DNA of 64,000 bases from Chloroflexota bacterium (GTDB taxonomy: Bacteria > Chloroflexota > Dehalococcoidia > Lucifugimonadales > Lucifugimonadaceae): positions 30,042 through 94,041 of the forward strand of contig JABMNO010000041.1 in assembly GCA_013204555.1 (NCBI GenBank). Reading direction: 5' to 3'. Under the pieces are notes generated by a model, which worked only from the letters and a program-made list of their open reading frames with translations, did not search any database and had not been told where the DNA came from. Below, piece by piece: positions 1 through 8,503 of this stretch. Position numbers and translations under genes: made by a program. The number at the start of each line of letters is the position of its first letter. Position 1 is the stretch's first letter.

Positions 1-56
1 AGCTCCCGCCAACGGCGGTCAGCACGTTCTCTGAGTTCGGCGAACGCTACCGTCAT
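1..56 (-). CDS. 5' end of a NuoF-like (NADH-binding 51 kDa-type) subunit, cut by the window edge
   Basis: An ATG on the minus strand (56-54) is preceded by an AGGT-containing purine stretch and opens an in-frame reading of 18 codons that runs off the window. The peptide begins MTVAFAELRERADRRW. It sits 42 bases downstream of the NuoE-like gene on the same strand. NuoE is usually followed by NuoF (FMN and NADH binding) in complex I and in NAD-dependent formate dehydrogenase/hydrogenase clusters, so NuoF is the natural expectation. Too little is visible for any domain to be checked; the assignment rests on position and on a charged N-terminus of the type seen in NuoF proteins of this phylum. 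Confidence 0.5.
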   Translation of the reverse strand, partial: MTVAFAELRERADRRWRE

Positions 57-98
57 CTATCGACCTCTGTGGAAATCAAAAATGCCAACTTAGCCGCC

Positions 99-644
99 TC
101 AGCTCTTCAACTCGCGAGCCAGCCTGACCGCGATTTCCATGGTGATTCTGCCTTTGTGGTGATGATCGATGGCGATCACTGGCGCCTGGGCACATGCCCC
201 AAGACAGGTGCCGTACTTCAGCGTCACCTTGCCATCTTCAGTTTCACCTTCGCGGTCGATCCCAAGCTCTTCCTGCACGCACTTTAGAATCTGCTGTGCG
301 CCTTTCACGTGGCAAGACGGGCCCCAGCACACTTCATAAGTGTGATCGCCGGGTGGTGTGAACCGGAAGTTTGTGTAGAACGATGCTACAGACCAAACCT
401 CGTTGATGGTGGTGTTGGAAAACGAGGCAGTTTCTTCGATGGCCTCGTTGGGAAGGTAGTGGAGGTCATCCTGAATCGCCAGAAGGGATGAGAGCACGGT
501 AACCGTGGGCTGACTCTGGCCCTTTAACAGCGCCTGAATCTGTACTCGTAGATCATCAGCGGATTCGGGTGCTTCGCTTGCCAACCGGCGAACTCCATCA
601 TCGTGAAAACAAGACCGGGAATTCCGGTCCGAGAAATTTGTCAC
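99..644 (-). CDS. NuoE-like [2Fe-2S] thioredoxin-fold subunit
   Basis: The 181-residue protein matches the 24 kDa NuoE/HoxE family, which carries one [2Fe-2S] cluster in a thioredoxin fold and passes electrons between NADH-oxidising NuoF and its partner. Visible motifs are the helical N-terminal part with YLPNEAIEE, then CWGPSCHVKGA (first two cluster cysteines) and CLGACAQAP (second pair), giving the usual four ligands. The start is a GTG at 644; the first ~30 residues are not family-like, but no better start is seen. With the probable nuoF downstream it looks like the diaphorase part of complex I or, given the gene pair alone, of a soluble NAD-linked formate dehydrogenase or hydrogenase. 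The catalytic partner lies outside the window, so the enzyme cannot be decided. Confidence 0.85.
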   Translation of the reverse strand: MTNFSDRNSRSCFHDDGVRRLASEAPESADDLRVQIQALLKGQSQPTVTVLSSLLAIQDDLHYLPNEAIEETASFSNTTINEVWSVASFYTNFRFTPPGDHTYEVCWGPSCHVKGAQQILKCVQEELGIDREGETEDGKVTLKYGTCLGACAQAPVIAIDHHHKGRITMEIAVRLARELKS

Positions 645-761
645 AATCTTAGCAAAGGGATGCCAGTAGATATACCTTCAATCGCGTTCGACAGTCGCAT
701 ACGAGTACTAAACCGGACAGGAGGTAGAATCCGCGAGTCACCCAGCAATCAGGAATTCACT

Positions 762-1994
762 ATGAAAATCACACGTATTGAGACGATTCACCTCGACGAG
801 TTTCCCGCCGCAACCTGGGTGCAAATCCACACAGACGGTGGACAAGTTGGCCTGGGAGAGACCTGGTTTGGGCCGCGAGCCGTGTCAGGGGCGATTCACG
901 AAATCTTCTCACCAATGTTGATTGGCAAGGATCCGCTGGCCATAGAGCGCCACTGGCGCGACATGTTCGACATGGCTAATGCGTTTGGATTCGCTGGGGC
1001 AGAAGCAAGGGCGATCTCTGCGATTGATATTGCGCTCTGGGATATCGCAGGGCAGATTTCTCAACAGCCGATTTACAACCTCCTTGGCGGGGCCTGCCGC
1101 GATCGCATCCCCACCTACAACACGAACGCCTCCTACGGTGAAGTACGGGACCTCGAACTATCCATGGAGGATGCCGGAACGGTGGCAAAGAGTCTCCTGG
1201 ATGATGGTATTTCCATCATGAAGTGGGCTTTCACCGACCCATTTGCCGATCCGTCACGCGGCATGTTTCTCTCTGACAATGACTTGGATTTGATGATGGA
1301 GCCAATGCGTCAGGTCAGGAACGCAGTGGGCAAAGATATGGCAGTGGCCAATGATGGTCATGGCAGATGGAATCTCCAAAACGCGATACGGATTGGCAAG
1401 GCGATGGATCAGTTCGGCATGTTCTGGCAGGAAGAGTTGATTCAGCCAACCAACGTCCAGAACCATGTAACCCTTGCCCATGAGATTGAAGCGCCAGTCT
1501 GCGTTTCTGAACGGCTCATCAGCAAGTTTCAGTTCCGGGAGTACCTTCGTGAAGGTGCAGCGGAGATCGTGATGCCGGACCTCATCTGGACGGGCGGCAT
1601 CACCGAAACGAAGAAGATCGCCACGATGGCGGAGGCCGAGGACGCACCGGTGGCACCACACGATACTACCGGCCCGGTGAACGTCTTCGCATGCGCCCAC
1701 ATATGCATGAACGCGCCCAATGCGTGGGTTATGGAAACGGTACGGGCCTTCTATGGCCCAACTGGCTGGTACAACAGAATCATCGAACCGAACATCATCG
1801 TCGAAGATGGCCACCTTCTCGCGCCAGAGGGTCCCGGCCTGGGTACGAAACTCAAGTCAGATGTGTTCGATCGCTCCGACATGCATATGGAATCGAGCGA
1901 TGAGCCGGGTGGCGATCACTGGGGTGGTTTCACGAGCGGCTACGAGGTCTACACGAACGACGATGGGCAACGGGCAATCAGAAAGCGGTCCTGA
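762..1994 (+). CDS. Enolase-superfamily (mandelate racemase/muconate lactonizing) acid-sugar dehydratase-like enzyme, paralogue 1
   Basis: 410 residues, the normal length for the family: N-terminal capping domain (1-~120), then a modified TIM barrel. Putative catalytic residues are visible: Lys154 (IMKW), Asp198 and His200 (NDGHGRW), Glu224/225 (QEEL), Glu250 (SERL) and His300 (APHDTTGP). Asp/Glu/Glu hold Mg2+, and the Lys/His pair abstracts or returns the proton alpha to a carboxylate. The Asp-x-His strand resembles D-galactonate/mannonate-type dehydratases, so dehydration of a sugar acid is likely; the substrate is unknown. The ATG at 762 follows AGGA at a good distance and begins MKIT exactly like the two paralogues at 24.2-26.9 kb; the open frame extends further upstream but without similarity. 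It diverges from the NuoE gene. Enolase-superfamily expansion is reported for SAR202 Chloroflexota. Confidence 0.9.
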   Translation: MKITRIETIHLDEFPAATWVQIHTDGGQVGLGETWFGPRAVSGAIHEIFSPMLIGKDPLAIERHWRDMFDMANAFGFAGAEARAISAIDIALWDIAGQISQQPIYNLLGGACRDRIPTYNTNASYGEVRDLELSMEDAGTVAKSLLDDGISIMKWAFTDPFADPSRGMFLSDNDLDLMMEPMRQVRNAVGKDMAVANDGHGRWNLQNAIRIGKAMDQFGMFWQEELIQPTNVQNHVTLAHEIEAPVCVSERLISKFQFREYLREGAAEIVMPDLIWTGGITETKKIATMAEAEDAPVAPHDTTGPVNVFACAHICMNAPNAWVMETVRAFYGPTGWYNRIIEPNIIVEDGHLLAPEGPGLGTKLKSDVFDRSDMHMESSDEPGGDHWGGFTSGYEVYTNDDGQRAIRKRS

Positions 1995-2028
1995 CCCCCA
2001 GGTTTTCAGATCGGCAAGGAATTCATTC

Positions 2029-2433
2029 ATGACCAGAGAATTCACCGTTGAAGCGATTATTTCAGCGCGTCCGCTGACGATATTCGCGGCGTGGCTCGAT
2101 GGGAAGAGCCATACCAACATGACCGGGGGCGAAGCGACGGGAGAGCCCGTCGTGGGCAGTGAGTTCACAGCCTGGGATGATTACATCTCAGGGAAAAACC
2201 TGGCTCTGGAACCCGCGAAACGTATCCTGCAGTCGTGGAGGACGAGCCAGTTCACCGACGATCACGAAGACTCGGTGATCGAAGTCACGCTCACGCCCCA
2301 CGGCGAGGAGTCGACCGCGGTGACGCTAAAACACTCCAACGTCCCGGACGATCAGGCAGATGGTTACAAGAGTGGCTGGGTCGACCACTACTTCGAGCCG
2401 ATGCAAGCCTACTTTGGCGGTGTCCAGGGGTGA
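2029..2433 (+). CDS. SRPBCC / AHSA1-like domain protein
   Basis: 134 residues beginning MTREFTVEAIISARP, with an AAGGA ribosome-binding site just upstream of the ATG. The pattern is that of the START/Bet v 1-like (SRPBCC) fold in the AHSA1-type group: an opening strand, a helix with the phrase IFAAWLDGKSH, a central sheet ending in the residue block RILQSWR, and a C-terminal helix GWVDHYFEPMQAYF. Such small proteins bind hydrophobic ligands or act as stress or polyketide-cyclase-like factors, and their substrates are rarely known. It lies 34 bases behind the enolase-superfamily gene on the same strand, so co-transcription is likely, and it converges on the SDR gene 3 bases away. Confidence 0.8.
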   Translation: MTREFTVEAIISARPLTIFAAWLDGKSHTNMTGGEATGEPVVGSEFTAWDDYISGKNLALEPAKRILQSWRTSQFTDDHEDSVIEVTLTPHGEESTAVTLKHSNVPDDQADGYKSGWVDHYFEPMQAYFGGVQG

Positions 2434-2436
2434 GGG

Positions 2437-3210
2437 CTAGGAGCCGATCGTCTTAGCGGCCTCAAGATCGGCCGAAACATCACGCTTGACCGTGGGCGAC
2501 ATTACGACCTGTTCGATGGTTGTCCGGTGAGGCAGGGCTGCACAAAGGAATATGACGTCAGCCAGATCTTCCGGTCCCATCATTGTTGAACGAGCGTCCT
2601 CGCCTGGCGGCAGCGGCCTGTTCTTCAAGATTGGCGTGTTGACCTCGGCTGGCATCACAGCGGTTGCTCGGATGCCCTGGTTGCTGAACTCGGCGTTAAT
2701 GTCGCCCATCAGGTTAGTCACAGCGGCTTTCGCAGCGCTATACGGCGCTCCACCCAACAGTCCGGGTCGTAGAGCGGCCATCGAAGAGACCGTAACAATG
2801 GTGCCGCCACCCGCCTCCAGCATCGACGGAATAATTGCTTTGCATATCTGGTAGACGCCAGTTAGGTTTACGGCCAAAACCGAGTCCCACTCTTCCTGTG
2901 AGACGGTGTTGATACTACGGACCTTGCTGCTGTGGCCGGCATTGTTGACCAGTACGTCCACGCGTCCATGCTGATCGAGCACAGACTTCGCGAAACTTGC
3001 AACGCTATCGCCATTTTCAAGGTCGAGGGTTAGCGCCTGGGCCTTGCCGCCTGCGGCTTCGATTATGCCAACTGTTTCATCCAGCGGCTCCTGTCGACGG
3101 CCTGAGATGACGACTGTGGCGCCAGCCGCCGCGAATTTCAGAGCGGTCTCTCGACCAATGCCCGATCCGCCGCCAGTAACGATAACCAGTTTTCCGTCAA
3201 ACAGTCCCAT
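2437..3210 (-). CDS. Short-chain dehydrogenase/reductase (SDR)
   Basis: Classical SDR of 257 residues when started at the ATG giving MGLFDGKLVIVTGG. The Rossmann motif TGGGSGIG is at residues 12-19, NNAG at 89-92, the active-site Asn at 115, Ser at 142/143, and the catalytic YxxxK at Tyr157-Lys161. An upstream frame adds 12 residues (MRTSETSGVTRN) but these precede the canonical first strand and look like leader. It is an NAD(P)-dependent oxidoreductase of unknown substrate. It converges on the SRPBCC gene with only 3 bases between the stop codons, so both transcripts probably end inside one another or at shared downstream structure. Confidence 0.9.
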   Translation of the reverse strand: MGLFDGKLVIVTGGGSGIGRETALKFAAAGATVVISGRRQEPLDETVGIIEAAGGKAQALTLDLENGDSVASFAKSVLDQHGRVDVLVNNAGHSSKVRSINTVSQEEWDSVLAVNLTGVYQICKAIIPSMLEAGGGTIVTVSSMAALRPGLLGGAPYSAAKAAVTNLMGDINAEFSNQGIRATAVMPAEVNTPILKNRPLPPGEDARSTMMGPEDLADVIFLCAALPHRTTIEQVVMSPTVKRDVSADLEAAKTIGS

Positions 3211-3588
3211 GTTGCGCGTGACCCCTGAAGTCTCTGATGTTCTCATCTGAAATTAGCAAGTTGGGAGTCTAGCACGTGGTGCGATGTTCCGGCGTCGCGG
3301 GGGCATCCTTGCCAACAGAGTGCGGGCTGGAAACCACGCTCCGATTGACCCGGTAGCCAACGGGCTTGGTTTCGCTGAGATCGCCGAAGCACCCAGCCAA
3401 ACGGTGACCGTGAAACGCGTCACATCGAACCGTTTTCATCGCATGGGGCCGTTGCAACGGTTCTTGGTAGCCGCCGGGCTTGCCCGGCTATACGGTCACC
3501 GTGCGACACATCACATCGAACCGCTTTCCTAGCATATCGCCGGGGTGGGGCGAGCCCCACTGCTACCTGCGGGAATGCGAACCGCAGT
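3211..3588. other. Intergenic stretch with degenerate repeats, no gene
   Basis: No convincing coding frame. It holds an imperfect 44-base direct repeat (3401-3444 and 3492-3535), a GCCGGG/CCCGGC hairpin at 3473-3488 and a GTGGGGC/GCCCCAC hairpin with a 2-base loop at 3545-3560. The last resembles the GTAGGGGC-type palindromes found elsewhere in the window. These lie upstream of the SDR start and downstream of the FAD oxidoreductase stop, so the hairpins may act as terminators for the long leftward transcript that ends at 3589. Confidence 0.5.
3401..3535. repeat. Imperfect 44-base direct repeat, two copies
   Basis: The copies are at 3401-3444 and 3492-3535 and match at 36 of 44 positions by eye. 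Each begins with an odd palindrome (ACGGTGACCGT in the first copy, its exact reverse complement ACGGTCACCGT in the second) and shares the core CACATCGAACCG. The 47 bases between them contain a GCCGGG/CCCGGC hairpin. No coding explanation is seen. Confidence 0.65.
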
Positions 3589-4914
3589 TCAGCTGGTTGA
3601 CTCACGATCCCCGATGATCATCTGGGCCATCTCACGCCCCATGCGAATGCTGTAATTCGTGCCGCGATCTTCCGGGTAGATCTGGGTAGTATTGGCCAGA
3701 TACAGGTTCTTGATGGGTGTTCGATGCGATGGAATACGTTCGGCGTAATTAGGCGTAATGATGGGCTGCGCTGCGCTGAGCGCGTTGTAGTGGACTTTGG
3801 TGATCCACGATTCGTCGAATTCTGGATTGAACTTTTTGAGATGAGGCAGGTAATGAGCCAGAAGTTCTTCTTTGCTCATAGAGAACATCGGCTCGTCCCG
3901 ATCCAGATAATTCGTCAGGTAGAGCACGTGATTGCCGCCGTACATCTCCTTCGGCATCAGGTTCGTGTGCTCAATCAGGCCAAGGAACGGCACCGAATCG
4001 TCAGCGATATTCATCCAGTAGGTGGAAGTTAGCGGGTGCTTCATCTCCAGAATTAGCACCACCGCCGCCATGTAATGCACGTCTTCCAACTTTGATCGGT
4101 AGTCGTCAGGCAGATCCACCAGCTTCACGAAATCAAACGACGCGTTGGTGGCGAGGACCGAGTCGAACTCTTGATCGAACGGCTCGCCACTATCCGGTTC
4201 AACGCGCAGGCCCGTAGCTCCAGCTTCGTTGTGGTGAATCTGTCGGACCTGACTGGAAAGATGTACCTGCCCGCCCTTGCTTTCGATTCGGGCCTGCAAC
4301 TCCTGGAATACCTCATCGAAGCTGGTCACCGGATAACCAAGGACTTCACGCCCAAACATCCCCTTGCGAGAGGTCACCCTTGTCTGGAACTTGGACCAGA
4401 GCCACGGCATTCCTACGACGTCATGATGACGGCCGAATTTGGCTCTTAGCAACGGATCCCACATGTTTTGGAAAATGCCGTCGGAGCCTTCCGACTTGAT
4501 CCATTCGGCTGCCGTGAGATGTTGAAGTGGCCGCCAATCCTTCATTCGCTGCAAGCGGAGGCTGAGCAGGCCCAACCTGATCCGGTCCAGCGGTGATAAA
4601 GGCTTGAATCGAAGTAGATCAAACGGGGTGACGAACGGATACATCTTGCCGCCCGTGTACGTGCTGACGGTTGAGGGAATCCACTGGAGCGAGCTGCCTA
4701 CTCCCAATTCTTCCATCAGCCCAATGATCGATCGATCACTCAAGAAGAGGTGGTGATAGCCACGTTCGAGGCGAGCGCCGCCGACCTCAATGGTGGATGC
4801 CTGACCACCCGCAAATGGCGCGGACTCATAAACAATGAGCTCATGTCCGGCATTGGCGAGATCGTAGGCCGCGGCGAGACCGGCTGCGCCTGCTCCGATG
4901 ATTCCGATCTTCAT
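3589..4914 (-). CDS. FAD-dependent amine-oxidase-family oxidoreductase (phytoene desaturase / UDP-galactopyranose mutase-like)
   Basis: 441 residues opening with the FAD Rossmann motif GIIGAGAAGLAAAYDLA at residues 3-19, followed by the Glu that binds the ribose (YES), then a substrate-binding region and a C-terminal FAD-contacting segment (LYLANTTQIYPEDRGTN). The architecture is that of the NAD(P)-binding amine oxidase family, which includes carotenoid desaturases, protoporphyrinogen oxidase and hydroxysqualene dehydroxylase. Which reaction it performs cannot be read from the sequence. Its ATG overlaps the stop of the flippase-like gene by 4 bases (ATGA), so the two are translationally coupled. 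It closes the leftward envelope operon, which suggests a lipid or isoprenoid substrate (inference). Confidence 0.85.
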   Translation of the reverse strand: MKIGIIGAGAAGLAAAYDLANAGHELIVYESAPFAGGQASTIEVGGARLERGYHHLFLSDRSIIGLMEELGVGSSLQWIPSTVSTYTGGKMYPFVTPFDLLRFKPLSPLDRIRLGLLSLRLQRMKDWRPLQHLTAAEWIKSEGSDGIFQNMWDPLLRAKFGRHHDVVGMPWLWSKFQTRVTSRKGMFGREVLGYPVTSFDEVFQELQARIESKGGQVHLSSQVRQIHHNEAGATGLRVEPDSGEPFDQEFDSVLATNASFDFVKLVDLPDDYRSKLEDVHYMAAVVLILEMKHPLTSTYWMNIADDSVPFLGLIEHTNLMPKEMYGGNHVLYLTNYLDRDEPMFSMSKEELLAHYLPHLKKFNPEFDESWITKVHYNALSAAQPIITPNYAERIPSHRTPIKNLYLANTTQIYPEDRGTNYSIRMGREMAQMIIGDRESTS

Positions 4915-6005
4915 GGAGCCAACTCTGGGGCAATTGGCTTTGACTCGCCCGTCAAACCGGCCGGACCGCTCTCTGCGCGTTTCAACAGGGATCTCAGGCT
5001 TGTGCCGTCCAGTACCAGCAAGACCGCGCCAAGAATTGATACCGGAACCAGAAGCGCTATGTGAGCCGTCAGCACGTATGTTGCGGCTTCTGCGTCCGCC
5101 ACGCCCATGCCCACAAGAGCGGCAGCTCCGAAGAACTCGAACGGTCCTATCCCGCCTGAGACAGATGGCACTACGCCAGCCAGATTCGCAACCGCTGTAA
5201 ATAGCAGTATCGCCCCCACAAATTCGGCAGTGGTATCAAACGAGTCCGCTATGTCGAATCCAAGAGCGATCACCAACAACATTGCCGCCTCAAACAGCCA
5301 GACCGGCAACGACATGATGAGCACGTTCAGAAGCGCCTTTGGCGATCTGAGAACTGTGATGCCTTCGATCAGCTTCTCCGAAAGCGAGAGCGCTTTCACG
5401 CGAATTCCTTCAGGCAGCGGAGTCAGAAACTTGCCGATCCAGAGCAGAACTGTCTTTTCCGAAACGAGAGATATCACCGCCATTACTGCGGTCACACCGA
5501 TGAATGGAAGCACGGAAAGACTGATGAGAACTGGTGCACCACCTGGAACTGAGGCCGACAGTTCATCAAGAAGACCTGACGTTGGGAGCGCGACCCACAC
5601 AACGGCGATGAAGAACAGCAGCGTGACGACATCGGAGGCTCGCTCAACAGCAACGGTTCCAAAAGCGGCGGCAGGGCTTATTGGCTCCCGCAAGCTGGTG
5701 TAGTAAGACCGAACTATCTCGCCCAGCCGTATTGGGAGGATGTTGTTGGCCATGTAGCCAACCACCACAACCGGATAGAGACTGCGCCGGGGTTTGCCGA
5801 TCAGTGGCCGAAGGATATAGCCCCATCGCCAAGAACGTGCCCAGACGGCAAGAAAATAGAAGACCAAAGAAGGGAGCACATACGCCAGGTTGGCGTTCCT
5901 GAGGACATCACCGATATCGTCTTTGGGCAGAAAAAGGTATGCAAACGCAGCCAGCAACGCGGCGCTGGCCGCAAGACCCAGCCAAAATGCTTTCTGTCCG
6001 ACCAA
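4911..6005 (-). CDS. Lysylphosphatidylglycerol-synthase-TM / AglD-like flippase-family membrane protein
   Basis: 364 residues, almost entirely hydrophobic helices (about eight to nine), with the family landmarks AVWARSWRWGYILRPL, NNILPIRLGEIVRSY near residue 88 and the Gly/Pro-rich VPSVSGGIGPFEFFGAAALV near the C-terminus. This integral membrane family includes the N-terminal half of MprF and archaeal AglD and is linked to flipping or modifying lipid-linked substrates. The start is a TTG with a weak upstream GGGGA; no ATG is nearby. It lies 37 bases after the Agl23-like gene and overlaps the next gene by 4 bases, so it is the third member of a tight four-gene membrane cassette. Confidence 0.87.
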   Translation of the reverse strand: MVGQKAFWLGLAASAALLAAFAYLFLPKDDIGDVLRNANLAYVLPSLVFYFLAVWARSWRWGYILRPLIGKPRRSLYPVVVVGYMANNILPIRLGEIVRSYYTSLREPISPAAAFGTVAVERASDVVTLLFFIAVVWVALPTSGLLDELSASVPGGAPVLISLSVLPFIGVTAVMAVISLVSEKTVLLWIGKFLTPLPEGIRVKALSLSEKLIEGITVLRSPKALLNVLIMSLPVWLFEAAMLLVIALGFDIADSFDTTAEFVGAILLFTAVANLAGVVPSVSGGIGPFEFFGAAALVGMGVADAEAATYVLTAHIALLVPVSILGAVLLVLDGTSLRSLLKRAESGPAGLTGESKPIAPELAP

Positions 6006-6042
6006 ACAACTAGTCCAGTCCCCGGCCTTTGCCGGATTGGAT

Positions 6043-8448
6043 CTACTCCGGCACGTTCAACGGAATGTCGTCGCGGAAATAGACAAAAGAGTCCACACCA
6101 CCAATTGGTGTGGCAAGTTCGCGAAAGAAGAAAAAGTCGATAGCTCCATCCCACCGACTTCGATCTATAACAGTGCTAAAAAATTCATTAGCGGTGACTT
6201 TTCTGTAGTCCTCAGGAAACCACTGGCGAAAAGAAAATCGTCTGCCTTCGGTGAAGCTCGGGTCGTCAAGAGCGTCTCTGACCACGCTGGCATTGCGCGC
6301 GTTCACGACCACGATTGAACTATCCGGAACTGCCTCAAGCTTTCCAGAGGTGTCGTACGACGGGTAAGCCGCATTTGTGTAGTCGCGCAGATACCAGGCC
6401 CACGGCCAGGTGAATCCATCTGATCCATCAACGGTGAGGCTGATGGCATAGTCTTCACCAGTCAATGCTCCTGCCGTCTCAATTTCTCGGGCCAACCTGT
6501 GTACATCTGGAGATGTCTGGGTATAGATCAGCATTTCGTTAGGGACGTCGCTATTCACGTAAGTGGCTATCCACCCAGCTCTCACGGTTAGACCAAACAT
6601 CAAGGCGACCACCACAGTCAGACTGATCGTCCACGCCGGGGCGCGTCCTATCCTCTTGGTGAGATTCCACATTCCGAATAGCGAGAAGCCAATGATCGCC
6701 AGCAGCGCCCAGAGTTCGATGAGGTCTATTGCGCCCTTGCCACCGGTTTCAAAAAATATGGCGCGCCACGCCACAACAAGGAATATCGGAACACCGCCGT
6801 ACAACAGCCAGCCGCCATTGCCGAGGGCTTTGCGCCATTCGATACTCGTGAACACATCGCCAAGAGCTTTGCCGGCCAGCAAGATCAGCGGCAGTGCGAT
6901 GTTGACGGTCAGCCACGGCATTTTCTCGCCCGCAAGCGTATATGCGACAAAGGTTCCAGCAGCCCAGAATGCGAGGAATCGGGTGAACTTCTGTTCTGAA
7001 GTTTCGGCCATAGAAAGAGGTATTAGCGTGAATACTATTGGCACTCCGGCAAAGAGCAAGCCGCCAAGACCCGTAGAACCTGCCAACGTTGCTGCAAGAG
7101 CGACGGCCGCGAGAAATATTGGAATCAACATCCAGAAATAATGCTGAATCCCACGGAGCGAATAGAAAATCCCAGCGACTATCGCAATAGTCCACGGTAA
7201 AAAGTCATATACCGAAACTACGATGAAATAGTAAAACCAGGGCTGGCTGCCTCTACGGACTTCCTGTTGCCCCACCCAGTATCCGAGCGATTGCCAGACA
7301 CCGGAGCTGATGCCAATTAAATTGGTGCCCAGCGTGGTGAATAACAGGAACGTGATCAGCCAGAACACCGCCATAACCACAAGGCCGATTTTGAGATTCC
7401 ATTTCAACATCACAGCCATAGAGATTGCTAACAACACAAGGGTAAGAACGATCGCGACGATCACTCCCACGCCGTCAGCCTCACCAGTCGCAAGACCCGG
7501 CGTCCCCTCTTTGGCCGCTAGCGTTATTCCCAACGAATCCTGAAATATCCCGCTAAATGCGCCAAGCATAGGCAGCGTCATTGCACCAAACGCTATTACA
7601 AGGACGCCGGCAGACCCAAACTCGTCAAGGCCGCGTTGACCCCATATCCACTCGCCAATTTCTTTCCAGGACAACGCGAGAAGGCCCAGTCCAATCAGCG
7701 CCACCACAATGAACTGCGACTCTTTTGTAGCGAATCCCAGGGCCATTAGAACCGCCGCTGCATACAACCACTTGGTCTGCTTCTCGTCCATGTAGCGCCA
7801 GACGACGCCGACGAGGGCGAGCGTCCACACCGCCATGAAAATATCGTTGCGTGCGAACCGGCTGAAGTAGAGAAGTGTGGGTGAGAAGGCGAGCATTCCA
7901 GCGACAAGAAGTGCGCCAACGTTTCCAAGACGAGGACGCAGAAGCAACGGAACAAAGATCAGGATTGAGCCGAAGAGAGCCTCAACCAATCTGAGAGTGA
8001 AGTCACTGGAGCCAAAGAGAAAGAATGACGCCGCTGTTGAATGGAAAAGGAACGGGCCGTGCATGAGAGGGTTGTGGACATATCCATCGCCGTTGGCGAA
8101 GTTATGTGAAAACAGTCCGTGAAGGCTCTCGTCGTGATGCACGGCGCGACTGCCCAAATCGTACAGGCGCATGAGCAGCGCAACGGCGAATAGGGACGCA
8201 TACGCGGTGAACTCCCAGCGAAACGGGAACTCCGGCATCCACCCTCGGCCACGTGAACGCGATTCCTCGATAATTTCTGTGTCAGAACTCAGGTACGGCT
8301 GGAAGGCATCCCGTCTCGGCACAGACTGGAGCGCCGATAGAGGAGCGATTGCGCCAGATGGCCCGCCAACCCACGTACCGTTTTCCCATCGCCCTGATTC
8401 GCCTTGAGACTGGGCAATTCGAGCGTCGAAACCTGCGGTTGGAGCCAC
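6043..8448 (-). CDS. Agl23-like (TIGR03663) polytopic membrane protein, probable GT-C-type glycosyltransferase
   Basis: 801 residues: a hydrophilic N-terminus of about 90 residues, then more than ten membrane helices and a C-terminal soluble part with the segment DGSDGFTWPWAWYLRDY. The first luminal loop carries HHDESLHG, the acidic pair typical of GT-C glycosyltransferases that use lipid-phosphate sugars. In archaea this family is called 'flippase activity-associated Agl23', and in Chloroflexota it is commonly paired with DUF2298 proteins, as here (55 bases upstream). The coordinates use the GTG at 8448, but no ribosome-binding site precedes it. A CTG at 8499 has GGAG at 7 bases spacing, overlapping the end of the DUF2298 gene, and would give MTTFNRSDDYEADQ as N-terminus. 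Role in transferring sugars to a lipid or protein is inferred. Confidence 0.85.
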   Translation of the reverse strand: MAPTAGFDARIAQSQGESGRWENGTWVGGPSGAIAPLSALQSVPRRDAFQPYLSSDTEIIEESRSRGRGWMPEFPFRWEFTAYASLFAVALLMRLYDLGSRAVHHDESLHGLFSHNFANGDGYVHNPLMHGPFLFHSTAASFFLFGSSDFTLRLVEALFGSILIFVPLLLRPRLGNVGALLVAGMLAFSPTLLYFSRFARNDIFMAVWTLALVGVVWRYMDEKQTKWLYAAAVLMALGFATKESQFIVVALIGLGLLALSWKEIGEWIWGQRGLDEFGSAGVLVIAFGAMTLPMLGAFSGIFQDSLGITLAAKEGTPGLATGEADGVGVIVAIVLTLVLLAISMAVMLKWNLKIGLVVMAVFWLITFLLFTTLGTNLIGISSGVWQSLGYWVGQQEVRRGSQPWFYYFIVVSVYDFLPWTIAIVAGIFYSLRGIQHYFWMLIPIFLAAVALAATLAGSTGLGGLLFAGVPIVFTLIPLSMAETSEQKFTRFLAFWAAGTFVAYTLAGEKMPWLTVNIALPLILLAGKALGDVFTSIEWRKALGNGGWLLYGGVPIFLVVAWRAIFFETGGKGAIDLIELWALLAIIGFSLFGMWNLTKRIGRAPAWTISLTVVVALMFGLTVRAGWIATYVNSDVPNEMLIYTQTSPDVHRLAREIETAGALTGEDYAISLTVDGSDGFTWPWAWYLRDYTNAAYPSYDTSGKLEAVPDSSIVVVNARNASVVRDALDDPSFTEGRRFSFRQWFPEDYRKVTANEFFSTVIDRSRWDGAIDFFFFRELATPIGGVDSFVYFRDDIPLNVPE

Positions 8449-8503
8449 AGTTGAAGACTGATCGGCTTCGTAATCATCCGATCTGTTGAACGTAGTCAGG
8501 TCA

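Noticed and set aside
69..491. Short plus-strand frames opposite NuoE
   Set aside because: They are antisense to a well-supported gene, with no ribosome-binding site or similarity.
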